Shown here piece after piece: positions 18,307-26,413 of a stretch of DNA of 64,000 bases (positions are counted from its first letter, which is position 1; each line of letters starts with the position of its first letter). The stretch comes from Clostridia bacterium. GTDB taxonomy: Bacteria; Bacillota; Clostridia; Oscillospirales; Acutalibacteraceae. The notes beneath the pieces were generated by a model that was not told where the DNA came from, searched no databases, and saw only the letters and a list, made by a program, of their open reading frames with translations. Made by a program: the position numbers and the translations under genes. The stretch is from the NCBI GenBank assembly GCA_017409845.1, contig JAFQRY010000001.1, positions 38,226 through 102,225 on the forward strand. Reading direction: 5' to 3'.

Positions 18307-19818
18307 TTAATTCTCCGTATTTTCAATTTCGGCAAGGCTCTGTTTTTTCATTTCAGCTCTTGCGTTTCTGTGTTCTTCAAGCTCGGCAAGCATACGCTCC
18401 TTTGTTTTCCCGTGAACATTGAACACAAAAAGCGAAAGACCGTAGCCGAATCTCGCAACCGCAGGTGCAAGGCAGAAGATGCCCCAGATTCCTCTGAGAA
18501 CCTTCGGGTCGGTATGAGGAACGATATTGCCGAAAACATCCTGCTGAGGAGTGAATTTAATCCAGTCAAAAACAACACCCGAAAGAAGGGCATGAACGCT
18601 CGACGAAAGCTTGTTGACATAGCTTGAAACCGCATTTACGATACCTTCGTTGCGGATGCCGTTCTGCCATTCGAGATAATCATACATATCTCCTTTAAGA
18701 AGCGGATCGCATACGCCCATGATATGATTCGGCAGTCCGCAAACGGTAAGTCCGATTGTTACAATTGCAAAGTCAAGCCAGTAATTTCCCGTGGGCTTGT
18801 ATCCGATAAAATAAAGAAGCGTGTAAGCGGCACCGCTGAAAACGCCTGCGGAAATCGCAGTTGTGCGAAGACCGAACTTTTTGATAATTGAAGGAGCAAC
18901 GGGGGTTATAACATAGTTGGGAATGCCGGTAAACAAGCTGCAGAGAAGACGGTTTGAAAGTCGGCCCGTGCAGTTAAGCCAGAAGAAATCTTCGGAAGCA
19001 CCGCCAACGCCCTTGATTCCGCCGAAAAAGTTCGAAAGAAGCAATGCGGCAAGCGGACGACAGGTTATAATGGATTTTGCAGCTTTGAAAAATCCGACCT
19101 GATTCATTTCTTCCTTGGATGCAATCGAAACCCTTTCTTTCATCGTAAAGAAGCCGTAAACCGCACCCAATACCGCAATAATCACAAAGAAAACGGAGAA
19201 GCCCGTGTATACCTGAGGCTGAGTTATCGCATTTTTCGTTGCACCGGGAACAAAGTCAACAAAAACGGGAACGAGCGAGGGCAGCCAGGTGAAAAGATTA
19301 ACAAATTTCTGAGTTGCAATCAGCGTACTTCGTTCGTTGGTGTTCGGCGTCATGTTATAGAGCAAAAGCTCCCAGCCGCTGAGATAAGAAAAACCGATTC
19401 CGTAGATAATGGTTGTAACAAGTGCATAAGCAAACTTCTGACCCGAGGTGAAAGAGCCGGGAATCATATAAAAAAGTATTGATGCAATTGCCCAGAAAGG
19501 CATCGGCAAAATCAGAAACGGACGCAGTCTGCCCCAACGGGTTCTGAATCTGTCGATAACAATGCCCGAGATCGGGTCATCAAGTGCATCCCATACGGTT
19601 GACACGGTTCCGAGCAAGCCGTACTGCTTACCCGTCAGCCCGAGAAAGCTCATCATAAAATACTGCTTTGTTGAGCCAATGAACGACGTGAGATTGTTTA
19701 GACCGTAGGATGTGATTGCATAGGCGGCAATTTCGCGGGGACGCACATAGCGTTTATGTTCAGTATGATTATTCTGCTCTTCCCTGATCTGAGCTGCAGC
19801 ATTTTCGTTAACAGCCAT
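18307..19818 (-). CDS. MFS transporter, glycoside-pentoside-hexuronide:cation symporter type
   Basis: 503 residues with about twelve hydrophobic segments. GPH/MelB-like features are seen: YFMMSFLGLTGKQYGLLGTV, then WDALDDPISGIVIDRFRTRW with the conserved D-D-P-x-x-G-x-x-x-D pattern, and RWGRLRPFLILPMPFW. Such carriers import glycosides, pentosides or hexuronides with Na+ or H+. Cytosolic N and C tails are long and charged. It is directly upstream of the unclassified glycosidase gene with one base between stop and next start, forming a transport-plus-hydrolysis operon. A palindrome lies upstream of the operon, a candidate operator. The substrate is unknown. Confidence 0.9.
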   Translation of the reverse strand: MAVNENAAAQIREEQNNHTEHKRYVRPREIAAYAITSYGLNNLTSFIGSTKQYFMMSFLGLTGKQYGLLGTVSTVWDALDDPISGIVIDRFRTRWGRLRPFLILPMPFWAIASILFYMIPGSFTSGQKFAYALVTTIIYGIGFSYLSGWELLLYNMTPNTNERSTLIATQKFVNLFTWLPSLVPVFVDFVPGATKNAITQPQVYTGFSVFFVIIAVLGAVYGFFTMKERVSIASKEEMNQVGFFKAAKSIITCRPLAALLLSNFFGGIKGVGGASEDFFWLNCTGRLSNRLLCSLFTGIPNYVITPVAPSIIKKFGLRTTAISAGVFSGAAYTLLYFIGYKPTGNYWLDFAIVTIGLTVCGLPNHIMGVCDPLLKGDMYDYLEWQNGIRNEGIVNAVSSYVNKLSSSVHALLSGVVFDWIKFTPQQDVFGNIVPHTDPKVLRGIWGIFCLAPAVARFGYGLSLFVFNVHGKTKERMLAELEEHRNARAEMKKQSLAEIENTEN

Positions 19819-19914
19819 ATCACTATCTCCTTAAAATAATATATAAATTATAATACCATATATTAAATGTGCATGTCAATCTGCAATAAAAAGGATTGTC
19901 AAAATTGAATACTT

Positions 19915-19933
19915 TATATGCATTTTGCATATA
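19915..19933. promoter_or_regulatory. Perfect inverted repeat upstream of the symporter operon, candidate operator
   Basis: TATATGCA and TGCATATA are 8-base perfect inverted arms separated by TTT. The site lies about 100 bases upstream of the symporter start (19818) and about 155 upstream of the tRNA. On the minus strand a TTGACA lies between it and the gene. It resembles a regulator-binding site for the sugar operon; the binding protein is unknown. Confidence 0.45.
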
Positions 19934-20020
19934 ATCAAATAAGAAAGCATAAAAAAACGGATATGCAAAGGCTCCTTTTCGGCATAAGCAAAAAATATTT
20001 TGATTTTTTTAAAAAAACTA

Positions 20021-20048
20021 TTGACTTTTTGTGCAGATAGTGTATAAT
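20021..20048 (+). promoter_or_regulatory. Promoter of the initiator tRNA gene
   Basis: TTGACT at 20021-20026 and TATAAT at 20043-20048 are 16 bases apart, 22 bases before the mature tRNA 5' end. Confidence 0.75.
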
Positions 20049-20070
20049 AAATAAGCATCAAAACAGATAT

Positions 20071-20146
<76 letters not shown>

Positions 20147-20151
20147 AAACA

Positions 20152-20205
20152 ATAAACCCTTGTAATGCTTAAAGTTTTTAAGTATAGCAAGGGTTTATGT
20201 TTTAT
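20152..20205 (+). terminator. Terminator of the tRNA gene
   Basis: Arms ATAAACCCTTG (20152-20162) and CAAGGGTTTAT (20188-20198) pair over 11 bases with a further inner CTTAAA/TTTAAG pairing, followed by GTTTTATTT. It lies directly after the CCA end. Confidence 0.85.
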
Positions 20206-20241
20206 TTAAACATCATAAAACAAGATAAAAATAGGTATATT

Positions 20242-20269
20242 ACTAACATACTACTAACGTATTTCTAAC
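20242..20269 (+). repeat. Three CTAAC repeats at exact 11-base spacing
   Basis: ACTAAC at 20242, ACTAAC at 20253 and TCTAAC at 20264 repeat with an 11-base period, about one turn of the helix, just beyond the tRNA terminator. Such phased repeats next to a tRNA resemble integrase or excisionase arm sites at an att end. This is inference. Confidence 0.45.
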
Positions 20270-20333
20270 AAAAATGTCATTGATATTTCAAGAGTTTTTT
20301 ATAACGATATCTATTGCCATATTTTAAAACAAA

Positions 20334-20368
20334 ACCGCCGAGCGAGAGGAAGAATCTCACCCGGCGGT
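20334..20368 (-). terminator. Terminator of the phage late operon
   Basis: ACCGCCG and CGGCGGT arms enclose a 21-base loop containing a GAG/CTC pair. On the minus strand the hairpin is followed by TTTTGTTTT, which suits termination of the lysis operon. The rest of 20147-20465 shows no gene. Confidence 0.7.
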
Positions 20369-20465
20369 AATTTTATTTGTTTGTTTTTTAATTTGACTTG
20401 TTGCTGATTTTTTTTACTTCTCAACTCAAAGATTTCTGTTGTTTAATAAATCGTTGAGTTATTTA

Positions 20466-20612
20466 TCAAAACATCGAAAGGTAGATTTCAATAAGTTTGA
20501 GAAGGTTGAAGGCAAGTGCACCGGGGATTTCCGCCCAATGTTCAAAGGGAATGGTTGGTATGCCCTCGATGATGAAATATTCCGCTGATTTAAGAAGATG
20601 CGTGAAAAACAT
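20466..20612 (-). CDS. Short phage-region ORF of unknown function
   Basis: 48 codons, ATG at 20612, with GGAAG nine bases upstream. The product begins MFFTHLLKSAEYFIIEGIP and ends LLKLIEIYLSMF; it is mildly hydrophobic and has no recognised domain. It follows the endolysin gene by about 90 bases on the same strand and precedes the operon terminator, so it may be the last gene of the phage lysis operon. Codon use and the position support a real gene, but there is no family evidence. Confidence 0.45.
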   Translation of the reverse strand: MFFTHLLKSAEYFIIEGIPTIPFEHWAEIPGALAFNLLKLIEIYLSMF

Positions 20613-20701
20613 TATAACAACTTCCGTAAAATCACCTACTTTAAAGAATTTTAATGTGTTTTAAAGTATCATGTTCGTTAAATTTGTTGTTTTTAACGAA
20701 C

Positions 20702-21460
20702 TTAATTGTCCGTCTTTTTACACAGATTAAGTGAAATCCAACCCGAAGGGCATCTACCGAAGTTGCCGTCTACTTTTGAAATGTCAAGAATCATGCCTGC
20801 AGGGAAGTCGTTATCTTCGGGTTTGCCACCGAGCTTTTTAATCTGCTCTTTGGCGTTTGCAGTGAAATCCTTATACATAACCCTCGGATGTTCTGTGCCT
20901 GCACCTTTTCTGACATTAACAGCTCTGACAACCTTATATTTGCCCGTTGTATACTTTGATGTTGCGGTTGAAGTTGCAATTGATTTTTCGCCCGTTACAT
21001 ACGGAACGGGGTCAACGTATGTGACATTCTGTGACGAAACATAAAAACCGCCGTGTTTCAGAACTACATTACCGGGATAAGAAATGTCAAAATGAAGGTG
21101 TCTTGCGGTTGAGTTACCTGTCGAACCCATTGAACCGATAACCTGTCCTTTTTTGACATTGTCTCCGACCTTGACTTTGATACTGCCTTTCTTCATGTGC
21201 ATATATCGGGTGATGATGCCGCCCGTATGACGGATACGCACCCAATATCCCGTGTCACTCAGATAGCCTGCAGTAATAACCTCACCGTCAGCAAAAGCAA
21301 GAATATTGTCATAACCGCCGCTTACATCGGTTTTTCCCGTGAGGTCAATTCCTTTGTGAAGATAATCTTCATCGCCAAGCTTTTGATTACCAAAAGGCAA
21401 GGTCATACGGTGATAACCCTTTTTGAGAAGTGGGATTTTTGCGTTGATGATTTCAGCCAT
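20702..21460 (-). CDS. Phage endolysin: M23 peptidase with SH3-like tail
   Basis: 252 residues. An M23 (lysostaphin-type) zinc metallopeptidase spans about 15-140: first ligand pair in HKGIDLTGKTD, then GYWVRIRHTGG, TRYMHM and the HxH motif in ARHLHFDIS. The C-terminal ~75 residues (KVVRAVNVRKGAGTEHPRV to GWISLNLC) look like a bacterial SH3 cell-wall-binding domain. M23 enzymes cut peptide cross-bridges of peptidoglycan. No signal peptide, as expected for an endolysin released by the adjacent holin. RBS ACGGAGGTT precedes the ATG. It is the downstream member of a classical XhlA-holin-endolysin cassette. Confidence 0.92.
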   Translation of the reverse strand: MAEIINAKIPLLKKGYHRMTLPFGNQKLGDEDYLHKGIDLTGKTDVSGGYDNILAFADGEVITAGYLSDTGYWVRIRHTGGIITRYMHMKKGSIKVKVGDNVKKGQVIGSMGSTGNSTARHLHFDISYPGNVVLKHGGFYVSSQNVTYVDPVPYVTGEKSIATSTATSKYTTGKYKVVRAVNVRKGAGTEHPRVMYKDFTANAKEQIKKLGGKPEDNDFPAGMILDISKVDGNFGRCPSGWISLNLCKKTDN

Positions 21461-21462
21461 TT

Positions 21463-21705
21463 TTAACCTCCGTTAGCTTTTGCTTCTTTTGAAGCAAAAC
21501 GCCTGTTGATTGCATCAAGAGCCATATTCCATACAGCGGAAATGCCTGCTGCAAGTGCTGCGATGAGCATTGAAATACCGACTTTCTTTAATGCAGCAAA
21601 ATCTGTTACACCGAGTAGAACATCAACCGATATTGCTGACAGGAACGCCTGCAAGAAGGTTTTACCGGCTCTTTCAAGAATATCAATAACCTTTTCTTTT
21701 GTCAT
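21463..21705 (-). CDS. Holin, r1t-like
   Basis: 80 residues from the ATG at 21705 (nine bases after GAAAGG; the ATG at 21714 overlaps that site). Two hydrophobic segments, TFLQAFLSAISVDVLLGVTD and VGISMLIAALAAGISAVWNM, end in a basic tail (NRRFASKEAKANGG). This fits class II phage holins of the r1t type, which form membrane lesions that let the endolysin out. It lies directly between the XhlA-like and endolysin genes. Confidence 0.85.
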   Translation of the reverse strand: MTKEKVIDILERAGKTFLQAFLSAISVDVLLGVTDFAALKKVGISMLIAALAAGISAVWNMALDAINRRFASKEAKANGG

Positions 21706-21718
21706 TTTAATCATCCTT

Positions 21719-21982
21719 TCACTTTACGAAATAAGAAATGATTCCGCTTGCAGCTGCACCGATGAGAGCAAAAATGAGTTTGTCCCACCATGCGGAAGGT
21801 CTTGCTTTGAGTGTTTCGATTGCCGCTTTCAGTTCTCCTACGAGAGTTAAGAGATTGTTTAGCGTGGTTGTTGTTGCAACAAGATTTTTATCAATTCCGT
21901 TGAACTTGCCAAACAGTTCTTTTATGTTTTCTTCGGCGGCATTAAGACGGTGTTCGATTTCAGTAAGGGTGATTTCTGCCAT
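21719..21982 (-). CDS. XhlA-like phage lysis protein
   Basis: 87 residues from the ATG at 21982, seven bases after GGAGG; the ATG overlaps the stop of the preceding gene (TGATG). An N-terminal coiled-coil-like region (TEIEHRLNAAEENIKELFGK) is followed by one C-terminal membrane span (LIFALIGAAASGIISYF) and YFVK. This is the layout of the XhlA hemolysin family of phages such as PBSX, where XhlA works with the holin and amidase in lysis. Confidence 0.8.
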   Translation of the reverse strand: MAEITLTEIEHRLNAAEENIKELFGKFNGIDKNLVATTTTLNNLLTLVGELKAAIETLKARPSAWWDKLIFALIGAAASGIISYFVK

Positions 21983-22320
21983 CACTCAACCTCCACGATG
22001 CATTCTTCACGATACTCGACGATGAAGTCCTCGCACTTATAGCTGTTGAGGTTTTCAAGATAATCCTCGGGGATGCCGTCAGGGAAGTTGATTGTTGCAA
22101 GCTTGCGGAGACCGCTGTCTTTTTCATCAAGGAAATACTTGACTTCGCCGCCCTCCATGTCGTCAAGATATCTGCCGTTATTCTTGACAGCAACGATATC
22201 TCTTGCGACTGTTTCACGGCCGGGCATTTCCGCACAGAATGTAACATCATTCTGATTGGGATGATGCACAAGCACCATGCAGTTGTCTTTTGTGGCTGAA
22301 AATTTTCTTCTGATTAACAT
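21982..22320 (-). CDS. Phage-region protein of unknown function
   Basis: 112 residues, ATG preceded by TTGGAGGTAATATT. The protein (MLIRRKFSATKDNCMVLVHH to EYREECIVEVE) is acidic towards the C terminus, has no membrane span and no recognised domain. It sits between the baseplate-like and XhlA-like genes, where phages of Clostridia often encode small tail-associated proteins. No function is assigned. Confidence 0.7.
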   Translation of the reverse strand: MLIRRKFSATKDNCMVLVHHPNQNDVTFCAEMPGRETVARDIVAVKNNGRYLDDMEGGEVKYFLDEKDSGLRKLATINFPDGIPEDYLENLNSYKCEDFIVEYREECIVEVE

Positions 22321-22336
22321 AATATTACCTCCAAAA

Positions 22337-23383
22337 TTAATCGTTGTAAAATGTGACTCGAAATCCTGCGTGATTTAAGTTATTAATTTCCTCAAGATAC
22401 TTGTTCGTTGTAACACCAATCCAGCTTATCGTTCCGAAGCAATTGTATCGATATCCATATCCTTCCAAAAGATAGACATCTGAAATCAAGGGAACATAAA
22501 AATAGAACTCACCGACTTCATTAAAGCTTTTAATATCCACCCATTTTATGTCTCCGTTTGCATCATAAAACCCAAACTCAATTTTTGCCACTCTTTTTCC
22601 GATAAAGTTATACCCTTCCTCATATCCATATTCATCTTCAGAAAGCAGGAATGAGCATATAGAATAAACAGAATAAGTAAATTTTTCACCTGAAAAAAAA
22701 TCGGAAAACTTTAAATTAGAGTCAGACTTCGATGTAGCATCATAGTTATTATTAAACACTATAGGTTCTGTAAACGATTCAGCTGCAATTTTCTTGCCAT
22801 TAAAAACAAGAGACTCATTTTCTTCGGAAAGCTTATCGATCACACTCTTGTTCTTGTGAATATCCTCGTCATGCTTCCTGATGAAATTTTCCCACGGAAA
22901 TCTTTTAACTTTCTTTTCCGTTTGGTCATGCACGACAAAAGAATCATTATCGCTCAAGTCCTCGATTTCCTCTGTGGCTTCTGTAATTTCTTCCTGATAT
23001 CGCACAGCAACGCCAACTTCATCTGAATCACCTGTGTTAACATTACCGACGCTCTTTTCGACAACCACTTCAAACATCGGTGAATATATAACCGAATCGT
23101 TTTCATCTGTGATTTTAAGCTCACATATCCATTGTCCTTCTTTTGCAAGCATACCAGACGGAAGAACATACTCAAAAGTATCATTCACTCGTTCAGGGGG
23201 AATTGCCGATTTGTTTCCGTTGTCAAAAAAGACATCAGCAGAAAGTCCATCAAGGTTATAAATCTTTCCTGATTCGGTAAGAGTCACAACAAGTTTTCTT
23301 GAATTAAACTCCCCTGCTTTTGCATGAATTCTCTTTTGAATTCCGTTTTTAGTCAGCTCAAGAGAAAATTTGTAGACAATCAT
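22337..23383 (-). CDS. Phage baseplate upper-protein-like protein
   Basis: 348 residues from the ATG at 23383 (AAGGAG eight bases upstream; in-frame GTG codons just before it are too close to the site). The first ~110 residues (YKFSLELTKNGIQKRIHAKA, TLTESGKIYNLDGLSADVFF) match the N-terminal beta-sandwich of BppU-like baseplate proteins of lactococcal and related phages, which attach receptor-binding modules to the tail tip. A helical linker (YQEEITEATEEIEDL, WENFIRKHDEDIHK) leads to a beta-rich C-terminal region (~200-348) that may bind the host surface. The position just upstream of the lysis cassette fits a tail-tip gene. Confidence 0.72.
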   Translation of the reverse strand: MIVYKFSLELTKNGIQKRIHAKAGEFNSRKLVVTLTESGKIYNLDGLSADVFFDNGNKSAIPPERVNDTFEYVLPSGMLAKEGQWICELKITDENDSVIYSPMFEVVVEKSVGNVNTGDSDEVGVAVRYQEEITEATEEIEDLSDNDSFVVHDQTEKKVKRFPWENFIRKHDEDIHKNKSVIDKLSEENESLVFNGKKIAAESFTEPIVFNNNYDATSKSDSNLKFSDFFSGEKFTYSVYSICSFLLSEDEYGYEEGYNFIGKRVAKIEFGFYDANGDIKWVDIKSFNEVGEFYFYVPLISDVYLLEGYGYRYNCFGTISWIGVTTNKYLEEINNLNHAGFRVTFYND

Positions 23384-23433
23384 TTGCACCACTCCTTAAT
23401 TACAAAGGGAGAGCCGAAGCTCCCCCTTCTTTT

Positions 23434-26358
23434 TTATTTTTTCTTTTTTTCTTGCTTGACCCATTCGTCAATATCTTCCGATTTTTCTTTACGGTCATAG
23501 CCAAGAGCTACATATGCGTTAAGAAGTTTTGTTCTCAAAACACTTGCTTGTGTCGGGTCGGTTTTTCTCAAAGACAAATACTCTTCTTTGAATTCGGATG
23601 TTATACAGCTCGACAAAGCAGACTTGTCAATTCCGTACTTTTTGTATTCTCTTGCTACAGAAGCGATGTTTTTTCCCGATCTGACCGCTTCGTACCAATC
23701 ATCGTATTTATCTTCTCCCGTTTTCCATTCCTCAAGCTTAAAATGTATGTCATTAGGTTTCATCTCAAACATATCCACCAAAATTTTCTCGGCATCAGAT
23801 TTGCTGATTTTATCTTCTTTATACATTTTGCCAAGTGCCGTTTTAATCTGTGCGTTAGCTGTTTTCTCGTCACCACCGTACTTCTCAAGCATATTGTTCC
23901 ATTGCTTGTCATAATGTGCTTTGTCACCATTAAGATGTGCTTCTATGACTTGTTCGGCAAGATTGGGAACATCGAGAAGTTTATAGTTTGTGCTGTCATA
24001 CGCACCCTTGATTGCATATTCTATACCTTTAAGTGTTGTGGGCTCATAATCTCCTGATATTATCTTTCTTGCTCCGTTAACAATCATTTCCACGTCTCTG
24101 ACAACATTCTTAAAAGGTAATCCTGTCACCATTCCCGTTGCATTAAGCACAGATTTGATTTTTTCCCAAGGTGTTTTGTTTGAGTTGAGCAACGTTTTGC
24201 TGACGTCAGCAATGTTTGCAAGCACTTGAGTGTCCATTCTGTTTGAATCATATCCTTGAATGAGACTTATTAAATCCTTAAAATAAGGAATCATATCAAA
24301 AGGCTCTCCTATTCCGCCTCTGGATTGTCCACTATGTACTGAAACATCTCCATTATCATTTCTTCCGTTTCCATACACGACACTATGAACAGTCCGCAGG
24401 TTATTGGAGTTTTTAAGTCTATTAAATATCTCGTTAAAAGTTTTTGATCTTCGGTCATCAGACTCACGCTCCAATTCTATCACATAATCCAAAATAAAGT
24501 TGTGCTCTCTTGCGGCAAGGTCATCAATCGATGCATAGAGAATTGTAGGCTCACTCTCATTTTCTGTGCTGTATAATGCAAAATAAGTTTTTCCGTTTTT
24601 ACTATTATACAACCATTTTGTGATATTATCAAGATAATTATCGGTTTTATAAAGCTCATTTTTTGCAACAAGTCTTATGTGTTCAAGGTCCGCCTTTGGC
24701 ATATTGGGTTTCCAATATCTTTTCGTAGCAAATCTTATATCATCCTCACTTGTGTCAAACCTCTGTGACAAAGGAATGACCTTGCCTTTGTCATCATAGG
24801 TTACCGGGTCTGCGGATTTGATTTGATTGCTGTCAAAAGCAACAGCAATACCAATCACTCCTTGTTTGCCGTATAAGATTACGCCATCATAGCCTTGTGT
24901 TCGCATTTCACTCTGCAAGTCATCGTACGATATACTTTCACTCAAACCCAAAGCGTTACATACTTCTGTTTTGAAGTTTGTTCCGTAAAACTCATATGGA
25001 TTTTTAATATCAAGATATGATTTAATAATCCTCTCTCCGTATAGCTCTGTTCCGTTGAGTTGTTGTGAAGTGAAATAATTTCCCTTGCCCAAAGACTTAA
25101 AACCTAAACCACCACGCTTTTTTGCTTTTGAATAATCAAAAACATAAAACTCCCCGTTTTCTGTTTTGGTTCCGTGATACATCACCTTCGGTGTGCCGTC
25201 TGCATTCACAATTTTGCTTGCAGGTTTGGGCTGAAATTCTGCATCATATTTCTTGACAAACGCAAACAAATCGGCTACACTATACTTAGTAGTTGAAACA
25301 TCATTTGTAGATTCTGCGTGACGTGCTTTGTTCTCGTCAGTAAGGCTGCCGATGTTTTCAGCTACTTTTTCTATATATTTAAGATTGTGAAAGCGTTTAT
25401 AATCGGGATGTTTGGGGTCTTGGAATATTTCTTCAACAGTTATTTTGTAAAGTCCAACTATTCCGTTTACATCTTCTCCCAATGCATATAATTTATGATC
25501 AAATGCAATACGGTCAGTTTCAGGACTCTTTGAATTATTAGCATGATGTTCGTGTACCTCTGTGTCAAGCAAAACTGCATTTTCAATTAAGCCACGAATG
25601 TTGGATAAGCCGAGTTCGGATAGCCTTCCTTTTCCTGCATGAGATATTGTGTTGGTTTCGCCCTGCCTTGAGATATTAATCGTCCAACCGTCACTATCAC
25701 CCTGTGTAGTATCCTTGCATACAACCGTTCCTCTTTGCTTCACTCTTTCTGCGTTGCCTGCAATATACTTAGGAATTGAAGCAACTGTGATTGAAGTTTG
25801 GTCATTCTCTCTCCAATCACCAAACCAAGCACGAAAGAACGGGGATTTCGCTCCAAGCTCTCTGTAAAACTTTTTAGCCCACTTTTCAGCTATTTGCAAA
25901 TCTTCACTTGTAAATTCGTTTATGCTTTTTCTGCCAATTTCTCGCAAGCTATCAATATCAGCACGGGTGATGTCCTCTCCTCTTTTCGTACTGTTATGCA
26001 CCTCATCAGAGGTGTTTTTTTCTGCCTTGCTTTTCTGCTCGATGTTGTTCAAAGCATCAAGCATCATATCGTTAACCTTTTGAAGAGCATCCAAATCTTC
26101 CTGCCAAGCAGCCATATCTTCATACTGTCCCGTCGATATAAGCTTTTTATAAATAGCTTTGATATCATTGATAAGACTCTTGATATGGTCGAAAACCTTT
26201 TGTGCAAGTGTTCTGTCTTTTGCAACAAATTCTTTTACAGCTCTCTCGTTTGCAAAAACTTCAAACATCTGGTCTGCAACAAGCTCATCAATTTGTTCTT
26301 CCCTTGTTTTATAACCTTGTTCTTCATATTCATAAGGGATTTGCCTATGAATACTCAA
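23434..26358 (-). CDS. Polyvalent-type phage protein with ADP-ribosyltransferase-like region, 5'-truncated
   Basis: 974 residues from a TTG at 26358 that has no ribosome site; the frame stays open upstream to a TAA near 26465 without an ATG, so the 5' part is probably lost. Residues ~10-70 (REEQIDELVADQMFEVFANE, DRTLAQKVFDHIKSLINDIK) look like the tail end of a metallopeptidase segment found in phage polyvalent proteins. About 180-350 (RAWFGDWRE, DSDGWTINISRQGE) fits a polyvalent-associated domain; about 385-530 contains VMYHGTKTENGEFYVFDYSK, GNYFTSQQL and GYDGVILYG, like the ADP-ribosyltransferase domain of these proteins; DDIRFATKR then links to a second nuclease-like region. Such proteins are injected with phage DNA to counter host defences. 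Assignment is from pattern recognition. Confidence 0.65.
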   Translation of the reverse strand: MSIHRQIPYEYEEQGYKTREEQIDELVADQMFEVFANERAVKEFVAKDRTLAQKVFDHIKSLINDIKAIYKKLISTGQYEDMAAWQEDLDALQKVNDMMLDALNNIEQKSKAEKNTSDEVHNSTKRGEDITRADIDSLREIGRKSINEFTSEDLQIAEKWAKKFYRELGAKSPFFRAWFGDWRENDQTSITVASIPKYIAGNAERVKQRGTVVCKDTTQGDSDGWTINISRQGETNTISHAGKGRLSELGLSNIRGLIENAVLLDTEVHEHHANNSKSPETDRIAFDHKLYALGEDVNGIVGLYKITVEEIFQDPKHPDYKRFHNLKYIEKVAENIGSLTDENKARHAESTNDVSTTKYSVADLFAFVKKYDAEFQPKPASKIVNADGTPKVMYHGTKTENGEFYVFDYSKAKKRGGLGFKSLGKGNYFTSQQLNGTELYGERIIKSYLDIKNPYEFYGTNFKTEVCNALGLSESISYDDLQSEMRTQGYDGVILYGKQGVIGIAVAFDSNQIKSADPVTYDDKGKVIPLSQRFDTSEDDIRFATKRYWKPNMPKADLEHIRLVAKNELYKTDNYLDNITKWLYNSKNGKTYFALYSTENESEPTILYASIDDLAAREHNFILDYVIELERESDDRRSKTFNEIFNRLKNSNNLRTVHSVVYGNGRNDNGDVSVHSGQSRGGIGEPFDMIPYFKDLISLIQGYDSNRMDTQVLANIADVSKTLLNSNKTPWEKIKSVLNATGMVTGLPFKNVVRDVEMIVNGARKIISGDYEPTTLKGIEYAIKGAYDSTNYKLLDVPNLAEQVIEAHLNGDKAHYDKQWNNMLEKYGGDEKTANAQIKTALGKMYKEDKISKSDAEKILVDMFEMKPNDIHFKLEEWKTGEDKYDDWYEAVRSGKNIASVAREYKKYGIDKSALSSCITSEFKEEYLSLRKTDPTQASVLRTKLLNAYVALGYDRKEKSEDIDEWVKQEKKKK

Positions 26359-26386
26359 TTTTTTGCTTAAAAAGAGTTTTTTGATT

Positions 26387-26413
26387 GGTCGCAGACTGTT
26401 TGGATCTGCGACC
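26387..26413 (+). terminator. Hairpin at the prophage edge
   Basis: GGTCGCAG and CTGCGACC form perfect 8-base arms with an 11-base loop, followed on the plus strand by TTTTTCTGTTTTG. It is a plausible terminator for plus-strand transcription, although no plus-strand gene precedes it here. It may be a relic of lost phage DNA. Confidence 0.55.

Noticed and set aside
25798-26370. Plus-strand frame of 190 codons opposite the polyvalent protein.
   Set aside because: Antisense to a long, domain-bearing frame and Phe/Leu-rich as expected for the complement of Lys/Glu-rich coding DNA.
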